A stretch of 9,386 nt of DNA, from positions 1 to 9,386 of the forward strand of contig JBBRLG010000282.1 of NCBI GenBank assembly GCA_038231495.1, given 5' to 3'. The stretch is from JBBRLG01 sp038231495. Its GTDB lineage: Bacteria > Planctomycetota > Planctomycetia > Gemmatales > Gemmataceae. Positions within the stretch are counted from its first letter, which is position 1. Each line of letters begins with the position of its first letter. Positions 1-5,638 of the stretch are shown one piece after another. The notes under the pieces are model-generated. The model was not told where the DNA came from. It did not search any database and saw nothing but the letters and a program-made list of their open reading frames with translations. The translations under genes and the position numbers were made by a program.

Positions 1-1
1 C

Positions 2-184
2 TGGTTGTGGGGAGCGGCCACGGTCGCGGTGGTCTGCTTTGTCATTACCCCCACCCGCGGCGCGGCGGGCCTGGCCGCCCTGCTCGGCCAGAAGATCAAG
101 GGCATCCTCGCCAGCGACCGCTGGTCGGTGTACGGCGGCCAAGCCTTTTTCGCCAGACCCGGTCGAACTGCGCACGGCCCGTGA
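2..184 (+). pseudogene. IS66-family transposase remnant (internal fragment)
   Basis: The reading frame starting at base 2 is open from the window edge. It begins WLWGAATVAVVCF, continues ITPTRG and LLGQKIKGIL, and reaches SDRWSVY. This order (WLW..T, a hydrophobic strand, RG, LLG, then a G-x-L-x-SDRW-S-x-Y block) is the style of the DDE catalytic core of IS66 transposases, and the Asp of SDRW is probably one of the catalytic acidic residues. In intact members an RRQLCWAHLxRDF-like stretch follows soon after. Here similarity stops after about base 139 and the frame closes at 182-184. The C-terminal third, including the last catalytic acidic residue, is therefore missing. What lies upstream of base 1 is unknown. 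No IS66 terminal inverted repeat is visible. The family call is by eye and the fragment cannot be active. Confidence 0.72.
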
Positions 185-269
185 CGTCGATGACGGGTTG
201 ATTCGCCTGAGCGTCGGCATTGAGGACGTGGGCGATTTGCAGGAAGATTTGCGGCAAGCGATGGCGTAA
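150..269 (+). pseudogene. C-terminal remnant of a Cys/Met-metabolism PLP-dependent enzyme
   Basis: A different frame from the transposase piece encodes DPVELRTARDVDDG, then LIRLSVGIEDVGDL, then QEDLRQAMA and a stop at 267-269. The block DGLIRLSVGIEDVxDLxxDLxQA is the hallmark C-terminus of the cystathionine gamma-synthase / cystathionine gamma-lyase / O-acetylhomoserine sulfhydrylase family, which uses PLP in sulfur amino-acid metabolism. Only about 38 of the family's usual ~400 residues are present, with no PLP lysine region, so this is a tail without a gene. The left edge of similarity is near base 150-156, within about 15 bases of where transposase similarity ends. Which member of the family it came from cannot be told from the tail. 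Confidence 0.78.
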
Positions 270-280
270 ACGAAACCGTG

Positions 281-324
281 GCCGCTTGCGGCGTTGCGGA
301 GCAGCCCGCAACGCCGCAAGCGGC
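281..324. repeat. Perfect 19-bp inverted repeat (GC-rich hairpin)
   Basis: Bases 281-299 (GCCGCTTGCGGCGTTGCGG) are the exact reverse complement of 306-324, with a 6-base loop AGCAGC. It sits 12 bases after the stop of the PLP-enzyme remnant. There is no T-run directly behind it, so it is not a standard Rho-independent terminator. It contains the near-palindrome GCCGCAAGCGGC, which recurs at 5309-5320 in the other large hairpin of this window. This suggests a dispersed intergenic repeat that may also act as a transcript end. Confidence 0.7.
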
Positions 325-332
325 AACCAGGA

Positions 333-355
333 CCAAACGAAGTTTGGCTTTTCTT
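333..355 (+). terminator. Candidate small Rho-independent terminator
   Basis: CCAAAC (333-338), loop GAA, GTTTGG (342-347), followed by CTTTTCTT. The 6-bp stem is short but the tail is T-rich, and it follows the remnant gene and the 19-bp hairpin. Its T-tail runs into the candidate promoter module starting at 354, so it could insulate the sigma factor operon from upstream reading. Confidence 0.4.
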
Positions 356-383
356 GTCCGATCGGGCCGCCGATTGCGATTCC
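354..383 (+). promoter_or_regulatory. Candidate promoter module, copy 1 (upstream of the sigma factor)
   Basis: TTGTCCGATCGG (354-365) is followed after 11 bases by CGATTCC (377-383). The same layout, TTGTCCGATCGG-N11-CGATWC, recurs at 4537-4566 ahead of another gene. Read as a promoter, TTGTCC and CGATTC are 17 bases apart, a normal -35/-10 distance for ECF or sigma70 factors, and CGAT resembles some ECF -10 elements. CCGATCGG is itself a palindrome and could be an operator. It would leave a leader of about 200 bases before the sigma gene. The match to the second copy is seen; the promoter role is inferred. Confidence 0.35.
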
Positions 384-544
384 TTTGTTGAACCCAAGGT
401 TTATTACCCGGTTTCGGAGCTACTCTCCGGTCGCTTACGCTCCCGACTCGCCAAAAAGTTAGAAACGGCAAACTGCCGATTCGCCGCGTCCCGCAAAAGA
501 TGGCACCCCAATCTCGCTGGCAACGAATCGGGAGGGCTGCAATA

Positions 545-619
545 ATGACGGCATCGCACCTCCATCCCGATTCACCGAGATTATCGCGATGCCCGAGGAA
601 ATTACCTTTCAGGAATTGA
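545..619 (+). other. Possible 24-codon leader ORF overlapping the sigma factor start
   Basis: GGGAGGG at 530-536 lies 8 bases before an ATG at 545. This is a better ribosome site than anything directly before the sigma gene at 589. The ORF runs 24 codons in another frame and stops at 617-619, inside the sigma gene, so ribosomes finishing it would pass over the sigma start. An inverted repeat (525-533 GAATCGGGA with 565-573 TCCCGATTC) covers the ribosome site. It could couple or gate sigma translation. The peptide resembles nothing I know, and it may be chance. Confidence 0.25.
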
Positions 620-1176
620 TTCGCCGCGTCCGCGCTGGCGACGCGGATGCGGCCACGGAGTTGGTGCGGCGCTACGAGCCGACCATTCGCCGGGTGGCCC
701 GCGTACGGCTGGTCGATACGCGACTGCAACGGCTGTTCGACTCCCAGGACATTTGCCAGTCGGTCTTCGGCAGCTTCTTCGTCCGCACCGCGCTGGGCGA
801 GTACGACCTCGACACGCCGGAGCAGCTGCTCAACCTGCTGGTGGCCATGAGCGGCAAAAAGGTCGTCGATCAGGCCCGGCGGGCGGGGGCGGCGCGGCGC
901 GATTACCGCCGCGTGCAGTCCGGGGTTGAGCAAGAGCAGCAGTTGGCGGCGTCAGACCCCAGCCCAAGTCAGCAGGTGTCCGGCAAGGAGTTGTTGCAAG
1001 AGTTCCGCAGCCGGCTCTCCGACGAGGAGCGTTACCTGGCGGACGCCCGCGCCGCCGGGCGGGACTGGAACCAGATCGCGGCGGAGCGGGGCGGCACCCC
1101 CGACGCCCTCCGCAAGCAGTTGACCCGCGCCGTTGATCGCGTGGCGCTTGAACTCGGCCTGGAACAAACCCCATGA
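589..1176 (+). CDS. ECF-type RNA polymerase sigma factor (kinase-linked planctomycete type)
   Basis: A 195-residue sigma-70-family regulator that would direct RNA polymerase to a small set of promoters. Residues ~6-100 look like region 2: a helical start (ELIRRVRAGDADAATELV), RYEPTIRRVARVRL, and DSQDICQSVFGSFF at 51-64, a pattern typical of planctomycete ECF factors. Residues ~134-190 form region 4 with a helix-turn-helix, RDWNQIAAERGGTPDALRKQ (159-178). The middle (105-130) is a Gln/Ser-rich linker. The length fits ECF factors, and no extra C-terminal domain is seen. ATG 589 gives the expected N-terminus, but its own ribosome site is weak. The stop overlaps the kinase start (ATGA, 1173-1176), so the two are translationally coupled. 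No anti-sigma gene is visible, and phosphorylation by the neighbouring kinase is a plausible control (inferred from the pairing). Confidence 0.9.
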   Translation: MPEEITFQELIRRVRAGDADAATELVRRYEPTIRRVARVRLVDTRLQRLFDSQDICQSVFGSFFVRTALGEYDLDTPEQLLNLLVAMSGKKVVDQARRAGAARRDYRRVQSGVEQEQQLAASDPSPSQQVSGKELLQEFRSRLSDEERYLADARAAGRDWNQIAAERGGTPDALRKQLTRAVDRVALELGLEQTP

Positions 1177-3533
1177 CCGTCGCAATGCCCCTGGCTAAAC
1201 TGTTGCGCGTGGACCAGCAGACGCGCTGGCGGCGCGGCGAGGCGGTCAAGGTGGAAACGTACCTCGACCGCAATCCCGCCCTGCGCGACGACGCCGACGG
1301 CCTGGTCGATCTGATCTACAGCGAGATGCTCCTGCGCGAAGAGGCCGGCGAAACGCCGCTGCTGTCCGAATACCTCACGCGCTTCGCCGCGTTCGCCGAG
1401 CAACTCCGGCCGTTATTCGAGGTCCACCACGCCCTGCGACCCGAACCGACCTGCCGGACTCCGCCGCCCACGGGAGGGGGCCTCGACGCGAAGGGGTTTC
1501 ACGTCAATTTGACCCCGGCGGCTTGGCCGGTCGTGCCGGGCTACCAAATCTTGGGCATCCTCGGCGAGGGGGGCATGGGCGTCGTTTATCGGGCGCGGCA
1601 CACCAACCTGAATCGCGTCGTGGCCTTGAAAACCTTGCGGAACGGACACAAGAGCGGGGCGGCGCATCGGACCCGTTTCCGGGCCGAGGCGCAGGTCGTC
1701 GCCCGCCTCCAACACCCCAACATCGTCCAGGTCTTCGAGATCGGCGCGGACGACGAACTGCCCTATTTCGCGATGGAGTACGTCGAGGGCAGTACGCTGA
1801 CCGCGCGCATCGCAGGCAATCCGCAACCGGCCCGCGACGCCGCGCGCACCGTGGCCGTTGTGAGCCGGGCCGTCGATTCCGCCCACCGGCAGGGCGTCGT
1901 CCATCGCGACCTCAAGCCGGCGAACGTGCTGTTGACCGTAGATGGCACACCCAAGGTGACCGACTTCGGCCTGGCGAAAATTCTCGACGACCCGTCCGGG
2001 CCGACCCAATCCGGCGACATGCTCGGGACGCCCAGTTACATGGCCCCCGAACAGGTCGCAGGCAAGGTCGGCGCGATTGGCCCGGCCGCCGACATCTACG
2101 CCCTGGGAGCGATCCTTTACGAAATGCTGACAGGCCGTCCGCCCTTCAAGGGGGAGACGGTCACGGAGACGCTGTACCAGGTGATGACCGCGGACCTCGT
2201 GCCGCCGTCGCGGCTGCGACCCCAAACGCCGCGCGATCTCGAAGTCATCTGCCTGAAGTGCCTGGACCGCGACCCTGCGAAGCGCTACGCCAGTGCCCTG
2301 GAACTGGCCGATGATCTCCAGCGGTTCCTGGACGGTAAGCCCATCGTTGCGCGGCCGCTCACGGCCTGGGGGCGGGCCGTGAAAGGGGCAAGGCGGCACC
2401 CGGCCGTCACCGCTTTGGTAGGCGTCGGCGCGGCGGCGGTCGTGGTAGTAGGGCTGGTCGTTGGGTGGCACGAAGTCGGCGAAGCGCGACGCCTGGCAGT
2501 GGCACGAGATGAAGTCCGGGTCGTCATCGACAAGGGTCGGGAGGCCTTCATCGGCCAGGACTGGCAGGAAGCGCGGTCGCAGTTCGACAACGCGCTGGCC
2601 CGCATGGACACCGAAACGTCCATTGCCGATCTGCGACCCGAAGCCGCGCGCCTGCGAGCAGAGGCGGACCGGCGGCTTACAGACCAGGCCCGCGAGCAGC
2701 GGGTGGCCCGGACCTACCGAGAATTCGTCCGGCTCCGCGACACGGCCCTGTTTCACGGGATGAACTCCCTGGCCGGCGGCAGCCTCTTCGTCGGCACGGA
2801 CCCAACCTCTCACGCGCAGGAAGCCGAAAGCGCGGCCCGGCAAGCACTGGCGCTCATGGGCTTCAGTGTCGATAACGACACCGCGTGGAACCTCGATGCC
2901 GCCTTCCGCGAACCCGCGCAGCGAGCCGCAATCGAGGCGGACTGCTACACCTTGCTGCTCGTCCTGGCCGACGCCTTATCCGAGCGGACCGCGCCGGGCA
3001 TGGACGACGCCCGCCGCTTCCATGCAGCCCTGCGCATACTTGATCGAGCAGCGGGGCTACGACAACCAACGCGGGCGTACCACCTGCGCCGCGGCCATTT
3101 CTTGGAGCAACTGGGCGAAGCCGAGGGCGCTCGGGAGGAGGCCTATCGCGCGGAAGGCGTGCCGGTGCGGGCGGCGCTCGATTATTTCCTGATGGGCGTC
3201 CACCACGCGCGGCGGCATGAAATTGCCGAGGCAGTCCACGCCTTCGAGAGCGCGGTGGTCCAGGGCGACCCCTTTTGGGCGCAGTGCCATCTCGCCTCCC
3301 TCTACTTGAATCAGCGCCAGTGGGAAAAGGCCGGTGCCTTCCTGACGGCCTGCCTCCACGACCGGCCGGATTTCGTCTGGGCACATCTGCTACGCGGCTA
3401 CGCGCATACCCAGGCGAATGCCTTCGCGGCGGCGGCGGCCGACTTCGAGCACGCCGAAAACTGCTGGCGGTCGCGCCGAACGAAGACGCCCGTTACGCGC
3501 TGTGCGTCAACCGCGGCATGTTGGCATTGCTAG
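1173..3533 (+). CDS. Membrane Ser/Thr protein kinase, N-terminal part of a frameshifted kinase-TPR gene
   Basis: A Hanks-type kinase. Residues 1-95 form a helical N-terminal region (RRGEAVKVETYL, DLIYSEMLLREE, EYLTRF) common in planctomycete sigma-linked kinases. The kinase domain spans ~124-395: glycine loop GEGGMG 131-136, VALK with Lys153, Glu172, HRDLKPAN with catalytic Asp246, DFG 264-266, GTPSYMAPEQ 285-294, and DIYALG 307-312. All key residues are present, so it should be active. One hydrophobic helix (~411-431) puts the kinase in the cytoplasm and the C-terminal part across the membrane. A charged helical stretch and TPR-like repeats follow to about residue 762, where the frame is lost. 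The last ~24 residues before the stop at 3533 (CWRSRRTKT...) are out-of-frame junk. With one base restored in 3457-3460 the protein would be about 1110 residues. The 4-base overlap with the sigma gene argues that both act in one signalling pathway. Confidence 0.88.
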   Translation: MTVAMPLAKLLRVDQQTRWRRGEAVKVETYLDRNPALRDDADGLVDLIYSEMLLREEAGETPLLSEYLTRFAAFAEQLRPLFEVHHALRPEPTCRTPPPTGGGLDAKGFHVNLTPAAWPVVPGYQILGILGEGGMGVVYRARHTNLNRVVALKTLRNGHKSGAAHRTRFRAEAQVVARLQHPNIVQVFEIGADDELPYFAMEYVEGSTLTARIAGNPQPARDAARTVAVVSRAVDSAHRQGVVHRDLKPANVLLTVDGTPKVTDFGLAKILDDPSGPTQSGDMLGTPSYMAPEQVAGKVGAIGPAADIYALGAILYEMLTGRPPFKGETVTETLYQVMTADLVPPSRLRPQTPRDLEVICLKCLDRDPAKRYASALELADDLQRFLDGKPIVARPLTAWGRAVKGARRHPAVTALVGVGAAAVVVVGLVVGWHEVGEARRLAVARDEVRVVIDKGREAFIGQDWQEARSQFDNALARMDTETSIADLRPEAARLRAEADRRLTDQAREQRVARTYREFVRLRDTALFHGMNSLAGGSLFVGTDPTSHAQEAESAARQALALMGFSVDNDTAWNLDAAFREPAQRAAIEADCYTLLLVLADALSERTAPGMDDARRFHAALRILDRAAGLRQPTRAYHLRRGHFLEQLGEAEGAREEAYRAEGVPVRAALDYFLMGVHHARRHEIAEAVHAFESAVVQGDPFWAQCHLASLYLNQRQWEKAGAFLTACLHDRPDFVWAHLLRGYAHTQANAFAAAAADFEHAENCWRSRRTKTPVTRCASTAACWHC
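3457..3460 (+). other. Frameshift site (probable 1-base loss in an A-run)
   Basis: The sense reading is GCC GAA AAC TGC TGG, which leaves TPR style at once. Adding one A to the AAAA run gives GCC GAA AAA CTG CTG GCG GTC, reading AEKLLAVAPNED and then in-frame TPRs for ~350 residues. The heptamer here (C GAA AAC) is not a -1 slippery site. A 1-base deletion, real or from sequencing, explains it best. Confidence 0.8.
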
Positions 3534-4504
3534 AAAAGAAGCCCGACGAAGCGGCGGCTGATTTTCGGCAGGCCATCGCGCTCAACCCGGACCACTACGG
3601 GCCGTACCTGAACCTTGCACGGGCGTGTCGCGAGCAAAAGAACCCAGACGAAGCCGAACGGCAGTTCGCCCGCGGGTTGCGGCTTAACCCGCCCGCGCTG
3701 GTCCTGGCCGACTACCACGCCACGCGCGGCCGGGACTTTTTCCTGGACAAGAAGTACGAAGAAGCCGTGGCCGCATGCCGGGTCGCCCTTACGCACCGCC
3801 CCGACTACGCCTTTACCCACGGCGTGATGGGGAACGCCTTGCTGGCCCTGAAACGCTACGGCGAGGCCGCCGCGGCCTACGATCGCTACTTGCAGTGCGG
3901 CGGCAAACCAGTGTTCGACGTGTTCCGGGGCCGTGGTCAGGCGCGCATGCAGCTTGGCAACTTCCTCGGTGCCCGCGACGACTACACGCGGGTTCTGGAA
4001 GCGGAGGGCACCCCCGACGGTGGGCCTGGCGCGGAAATCCTTACCCATCGGGGCTGGGCCTACTTCTTCGCGGACGCCTGGCGGCCGGCCTTGCGCGATT
4101 TCGAGGACGCCCTTCGGCTCGACCCGGAATACGGCGACGCCTACACCGGTCGGGGGCTGGCGCGCGTCATGCTGGGCACCTACCGGGAAGCCGTGGCCGA
4201 TGCCGAAGAAGCCCTCCGACGCAAGCCGGCGACGCCAGAGATGATGCACAACGTAACCTGCATCTTCGCGCAGGCCGTCGGCAAGGTGGAGGCCGACCCC
4301 AATGAGAAAGGCAAGGCGGCGCTGACCGAGCGTTACCGCAAAGCGGCCCTGGCAACCGTCCGGCAGACGCTGGCCCTGCTCGGCCCCGACGAACGGTTGC
4401 CCTTCTGGCGGGACAAAGTGCTGCCAGACACCGCCCTGGACCCCATCCGGCAATCGCCGGAGTTTCAGCAGATGGTGCGTGAAAATGCCGGTTCTGCCCG
4501 TTAG
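3458..4504 (+). CDS. TPR-repeat C-terminal half of the frameshifted kinase gene
   Basis: This frame (open from 3275, meaningful from about 3458) continues the TPR series of the upstream kinase. Clear units include ALCVNRGMLALLEKKPDEAA with DFRQAIALNPDHYGPY, then LNLARACREQKNPDEAERQF, RGRDFFLDKKYEEAVAACRV, GNALLALKRYGEAAAAYDRY, GRGQARMQLGNFLGARDDY, GWAYFFADAWRPALRDFEDA and GRGLARVMLGTYREAVADAE. That is about seven helical pairs with the usual small/large spacing. TPR arrays bind other proteins or peptides, and here they would lie on the outer side of the membrane helix. The end (LPFWRDKVLPDTALDPIRQS) is a typical closing segment of planctomycete TPR kinases. No ribosome site or sensible start lies near the junction, so this half is probably not made alone. 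Base use matches the kinase half, which argues for recent loss or a read error and not old decay. Confidence 0.82.
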   Translation, partial: KLLAVAPNEDARYALCVNRGMLALLEKKPDEAAADFRQAIALNPDHYGPYLNLARACREQKNPDEAERQFARGLRLNPPALVLADYHATRGRDFFLDKKYEEAVAACRVALTHRPDYAFTHGVMGNALLALKRYGEAAAAYDRYLQCGGKPVFDVFRGRGQARMQLGNFLGARDDYTRVLEAEGTPDGGPGAEILTHRGWAYFFADAWRPALRDFEDALRLDPEYGDAYTGRGLARVMLGTYREAVADAEEALRRKPATPEMMHNVTCIFAQAVGKVEADPNEKGKAALTERYRKAALATVRQTLALLGPDERLPFWRDKVLPDTALDPIRQSPEFQQMVRENAGSAR

Positions 4505-4536
4505 CGGGAGCGTTTCGGGGAAAAACTTTTAATCTT

Positions 4537-4566
4537 TTGTCCGATCGGTGTTTTGCATACGATACT
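4537..4566 (+). promoter_or_regulatory. Candidate promoter module, copy 2 (upstream of the surface-type protein)
   Basis: TTGTCCGATCGG (4537-4548), then 11 bases, then CGATACT (4560-4566), the same layout and spacing as at 354-383. It follows a T-rich stretch (CTTTTAATCTTTT). It would start a transcript near 4573, just before the folded leader. As a plain sigma70 promoter (TTGTCC, 18 bases, GATACT) it is mediocre; the shared layout is the main support. Confidence 0.42.
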
Positions 4567-4575
4567 TATATTGAA

Positions 4576-4643
4576 GTTCCTCCGGAACGGTGTGCGGTAC
4601 TTTCCCGGCGACTCCGGGAGGTGCCGTAGAGACGGCAACACCG
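4576..4643 (+). promoter_or_regulatory. Structured 5' leader of the 4669 gene
   Basis: Two stacked folds precede the gene. GTTCC-TCC-GGAAC (4576-4588) is a 5-bp hairpin. An outer stem CGGTGT/ACACCG (4588-4593 with 4638-4643) then encloses GCGGTAC/GTGCCGT (4594-4600 with 4621-4627, two G-U pairs) and CCCGG/CCGGG (4604-4608 with 4614-4618, loop CGACT). About 20 pairs form in 56 bases, with a 10-base purine-rich bulge (AGAGACGGCA). I recognise no riboswitch class. It could protect the mRNA or control translation; the gene's AGAGG at 4655-4659 lies 11 bases beyond it. Confidence 0.4.
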
Positions 4644-4668
4644 CCCTTCTCGATAGAGGTCAAAAACC

Positions 4669-5283
4669 ATGCAGATGTCCTTCTGGTCGCGGTTGTGGGC
4701 GCGGAACGCAAACTCGGCCCGGCGCGTTAGCTTGAAGCCTGCCGTTCGGCGGCGGGGGTTGCTTAACTTGGAAGTGCTGGAAGGTCGGGCGTTGCCGTCG
4801 GGCGGCCAGGGGCCGTCGGGCGGCCAGGGGCCGCCGGCCGCACATGCCACACCCGTCCAGGCCGCACTGCCGCAACAGCCGGCGATCCTGACGCAAGGCG
4901 GCCAAACGGGTCAAGCCGCGGGCAGGACGTTGCGGCTGGCCGACAGCCTGCCGGCACCCGGCCAGGCCGGCGTCGCCTGGCAGGAAATTTTTTCCGGCTA
5001 CCCGCTGCCGCCCGGCATTGGCCCGAAGTTGACCGGCGGCATCACGACCACGACCTATATTTCGGTGCTGCCGGTTTCCCTCCAGCAATCGACCGTCGCC
5101 GTGATCCCGGTGGCCTTGACGGGGCTGGGCACGTCAACGATTTCGACCATGACGCCGCCGGCGGGGTACACCATTTCCGTCCTCACCCTGAACACGGCCA
5201 CCGGCCCCACCGACTTCATGGTGGTCACGCTCAACAACCCCGCTGCGGTCACGACCCCGCCGGCCCCGCTTGCCGGCAATTGA
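4669..5283 (+). CDS. Small exported-type protein with planctomycete LExLExR N-terminal motif
   Basis: A 204-residue protein of unknown function. The N-terminus is basic (RLWARNANSARRVSLKPAVRRR) and leads to LLNLEVLEGRALPS (31-44), the LExLEDRxLLS-like motif found at the start of many large planctomycete surface or secreted proteins (Planc_extracel type), which suggests export. A low-complexity Gly/Pro/Gln stretch (43-105) with a duplicated PSGGQG follows. Residues ~120-195 are Thr/Val/Ile-rich with alternating polar and hydrophobic residues, suggesting a beta-rich fold. No catalytic motif is seen. The protein is short for this class, whose members often exceed 1000 residues. The start is ATG 4669, with AGAGG nine bases upstream; ATG 4675 would be too far from it. 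It stands alone between a folded leader and the terminator at 5394-5422. The frame and motif are seen; export is inferred. Confidence 0.75.
   Translation: MQMSFWSRLWARNANSARRVSLKPAVRRRGLLNLEVLEGRALPSGGQGPSGGQGPPAAHATPVQAALPQQPAILTQGGQTGQAAGRTLRLADSLPAPGQAGVAWQEIFSGYPLPPGIGPKLTGGITTTTYISVLPVSLQQSTVAVIPVALTGLGTSTISTMTPPAGYTISVLTLNTATGPTDFMVVTLNNPAAVTTPPAPLAGN
4795..4830 (+). repeat. Two tandem copies of an 18-base unit inside the 4669 gene
   Basis: CCGTCGGGCGGCCAGGGG occurs at 4795-4812 and again, identical, at 4813-4830. A third partial copy starts at 4831 (CCG). The unit is in frame and encodes PSGGQG twice directly after the export-type motif. Identity at the base level points to a recent duplication by slippage, so unit number may vary between strains. 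Confidence 0.9.
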
Positions 5284-5304
5284 TTGACTGCGGCCGCAAC
5301 GCTT

Positions 5305-5373
5305 CGTAGCCGCAAGCGGCCCGCTTGCAGGCTCCCGGAAAAGGAGCCTGCAAGCGAGCCGCGTGCGGCTACG
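5305..5373. repeat. Long imperfect hairpin (31-bp arms, 2 mismatches)
   Basis: Arms 5305-5335 and 5343-5373 are inverted copies with two mismatches around a 7-base loop CGGAAAA. The arm holds GCCGCAAGCGGC (5309-5320, shared with the hairpin at 313-324) and GCTTGCAGGCTCC. It begins 21 bases after the surface-type gene and ends 21 bases before a proper terminator. The modular make-up and near-perfect symmetry suggest a dispersed palindromic intergenic element, as in REP or small MITE-like repeats. It has no coding capacity. Confidence 0.75.
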
Positions 5374-5393
5374 TGTCTGGCGCCCGAATGAAA

Positions 5394-5422
5394 AAGGACG
5401 CGGCTCAAAAAGCCGCGTCCTT
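5394..5422 (+). terminator. Rho-independent terminator, possibly bidirectional
   Basis: AAGGACGCGGCT (5394-5405) pairs perfectly with AGCCGCGTCCTT (5411-5422) over a 5-base loop CAAAA. It is flanked by AAA on the left, extending to AAAAA with the stem, and by a T-containing tail (CCGTTATTTC) on the right. The 12-bp GC-rich stem would end transcription of the surface-type gene and separate it from the lpxK promoter. The A-tract makes it also a good terminator for minus-strand reading. Confidence 0.75.
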
Positions 5423-5478
5423 CCGTTATTTCAGGCGGCATTCGAGGATTGCTCCAGACCCCGATCTTCCGATCGCGG

Positions 5479-5508
5479 TTGACAGCCGAACGACGCCCGG
5501 ACTATAAC
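5479..5508 (+). promoter_or_regulatory. Sigma70-type promoter for the lpxK operon
   Basis: A perfect -35 TTGACA (5479-5484) and TATAAC at -10 (5503-5508, 5 of 6 to consensus) are separated by 18 bases. It is the best promoter in the window and lies just after the terminator. Transcription would start near 5515, leaving about 120 bases before the chosen lpxK start. The rest of the gap from 5284 to 5634 holds only the two hairpins and a possible short leader ORF. Confidence 0.7.
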
Positions 5509-5572
5509 ACCTTACCCTGATACCACACCTTTTGCTTGCCGTACCGCTTTCCGCATTGAAACTACGAAGGGG

Positions 5573-5638
5573 ATGGATCCCCGTTGGTCGCATCGGCTGC
5601 CTCAACTCGATCCGTCCGGTGGAACGTCCGGCCAATGA
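5573..5638 (+). other. Possible 21-codon leader ORF ending in ATGA overlap with lpxK
   Basis: An ATG at 5573 behind GAAGGGG opens 21 codons and stops with the TGA at 5636-5638, which overlaps the lpxK ATG at 5635 as ATGA. That junction is the same as the two supported gene overlaps here (1173-1176 and 6705-6708) and would give lpxK, which has a poor ribosome site, a coupled start. The G-run is very close to the ATG, which weakens the case. The peptide resembles nothing I know. Confidence 0.3.

Noticed and set aside
1413..2843. 476-codon open frame on the minus strand, and a 263-codon + strand frame at 1523-2314
   Set aside because: Both are shadows of the kinase domain. Their composition is Arg/Pro/Gly-rich without motifs.
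3450..3470. Programmed -1 ribosomal frameshift in the kinase gene
   Set aside because: The sequence C GAA AAC does not allow re-pairing in both ribosomal sites, and no strong downstream stem was seen. A lost base in the A-run is simpler.
3530..4453. 307-codon open frame on the minus strand
   Set aside because: It is antisense to the TPR half, which shows repeated TPR units in the + frame.
5584..5634. TTG 5584 as the lpxK start
   Set aside because: It would add 17 residues that match no LpxK feature. ATG 5635 leads directly into the family-like N-terminus (YLALVRG), and the resulting length fits.
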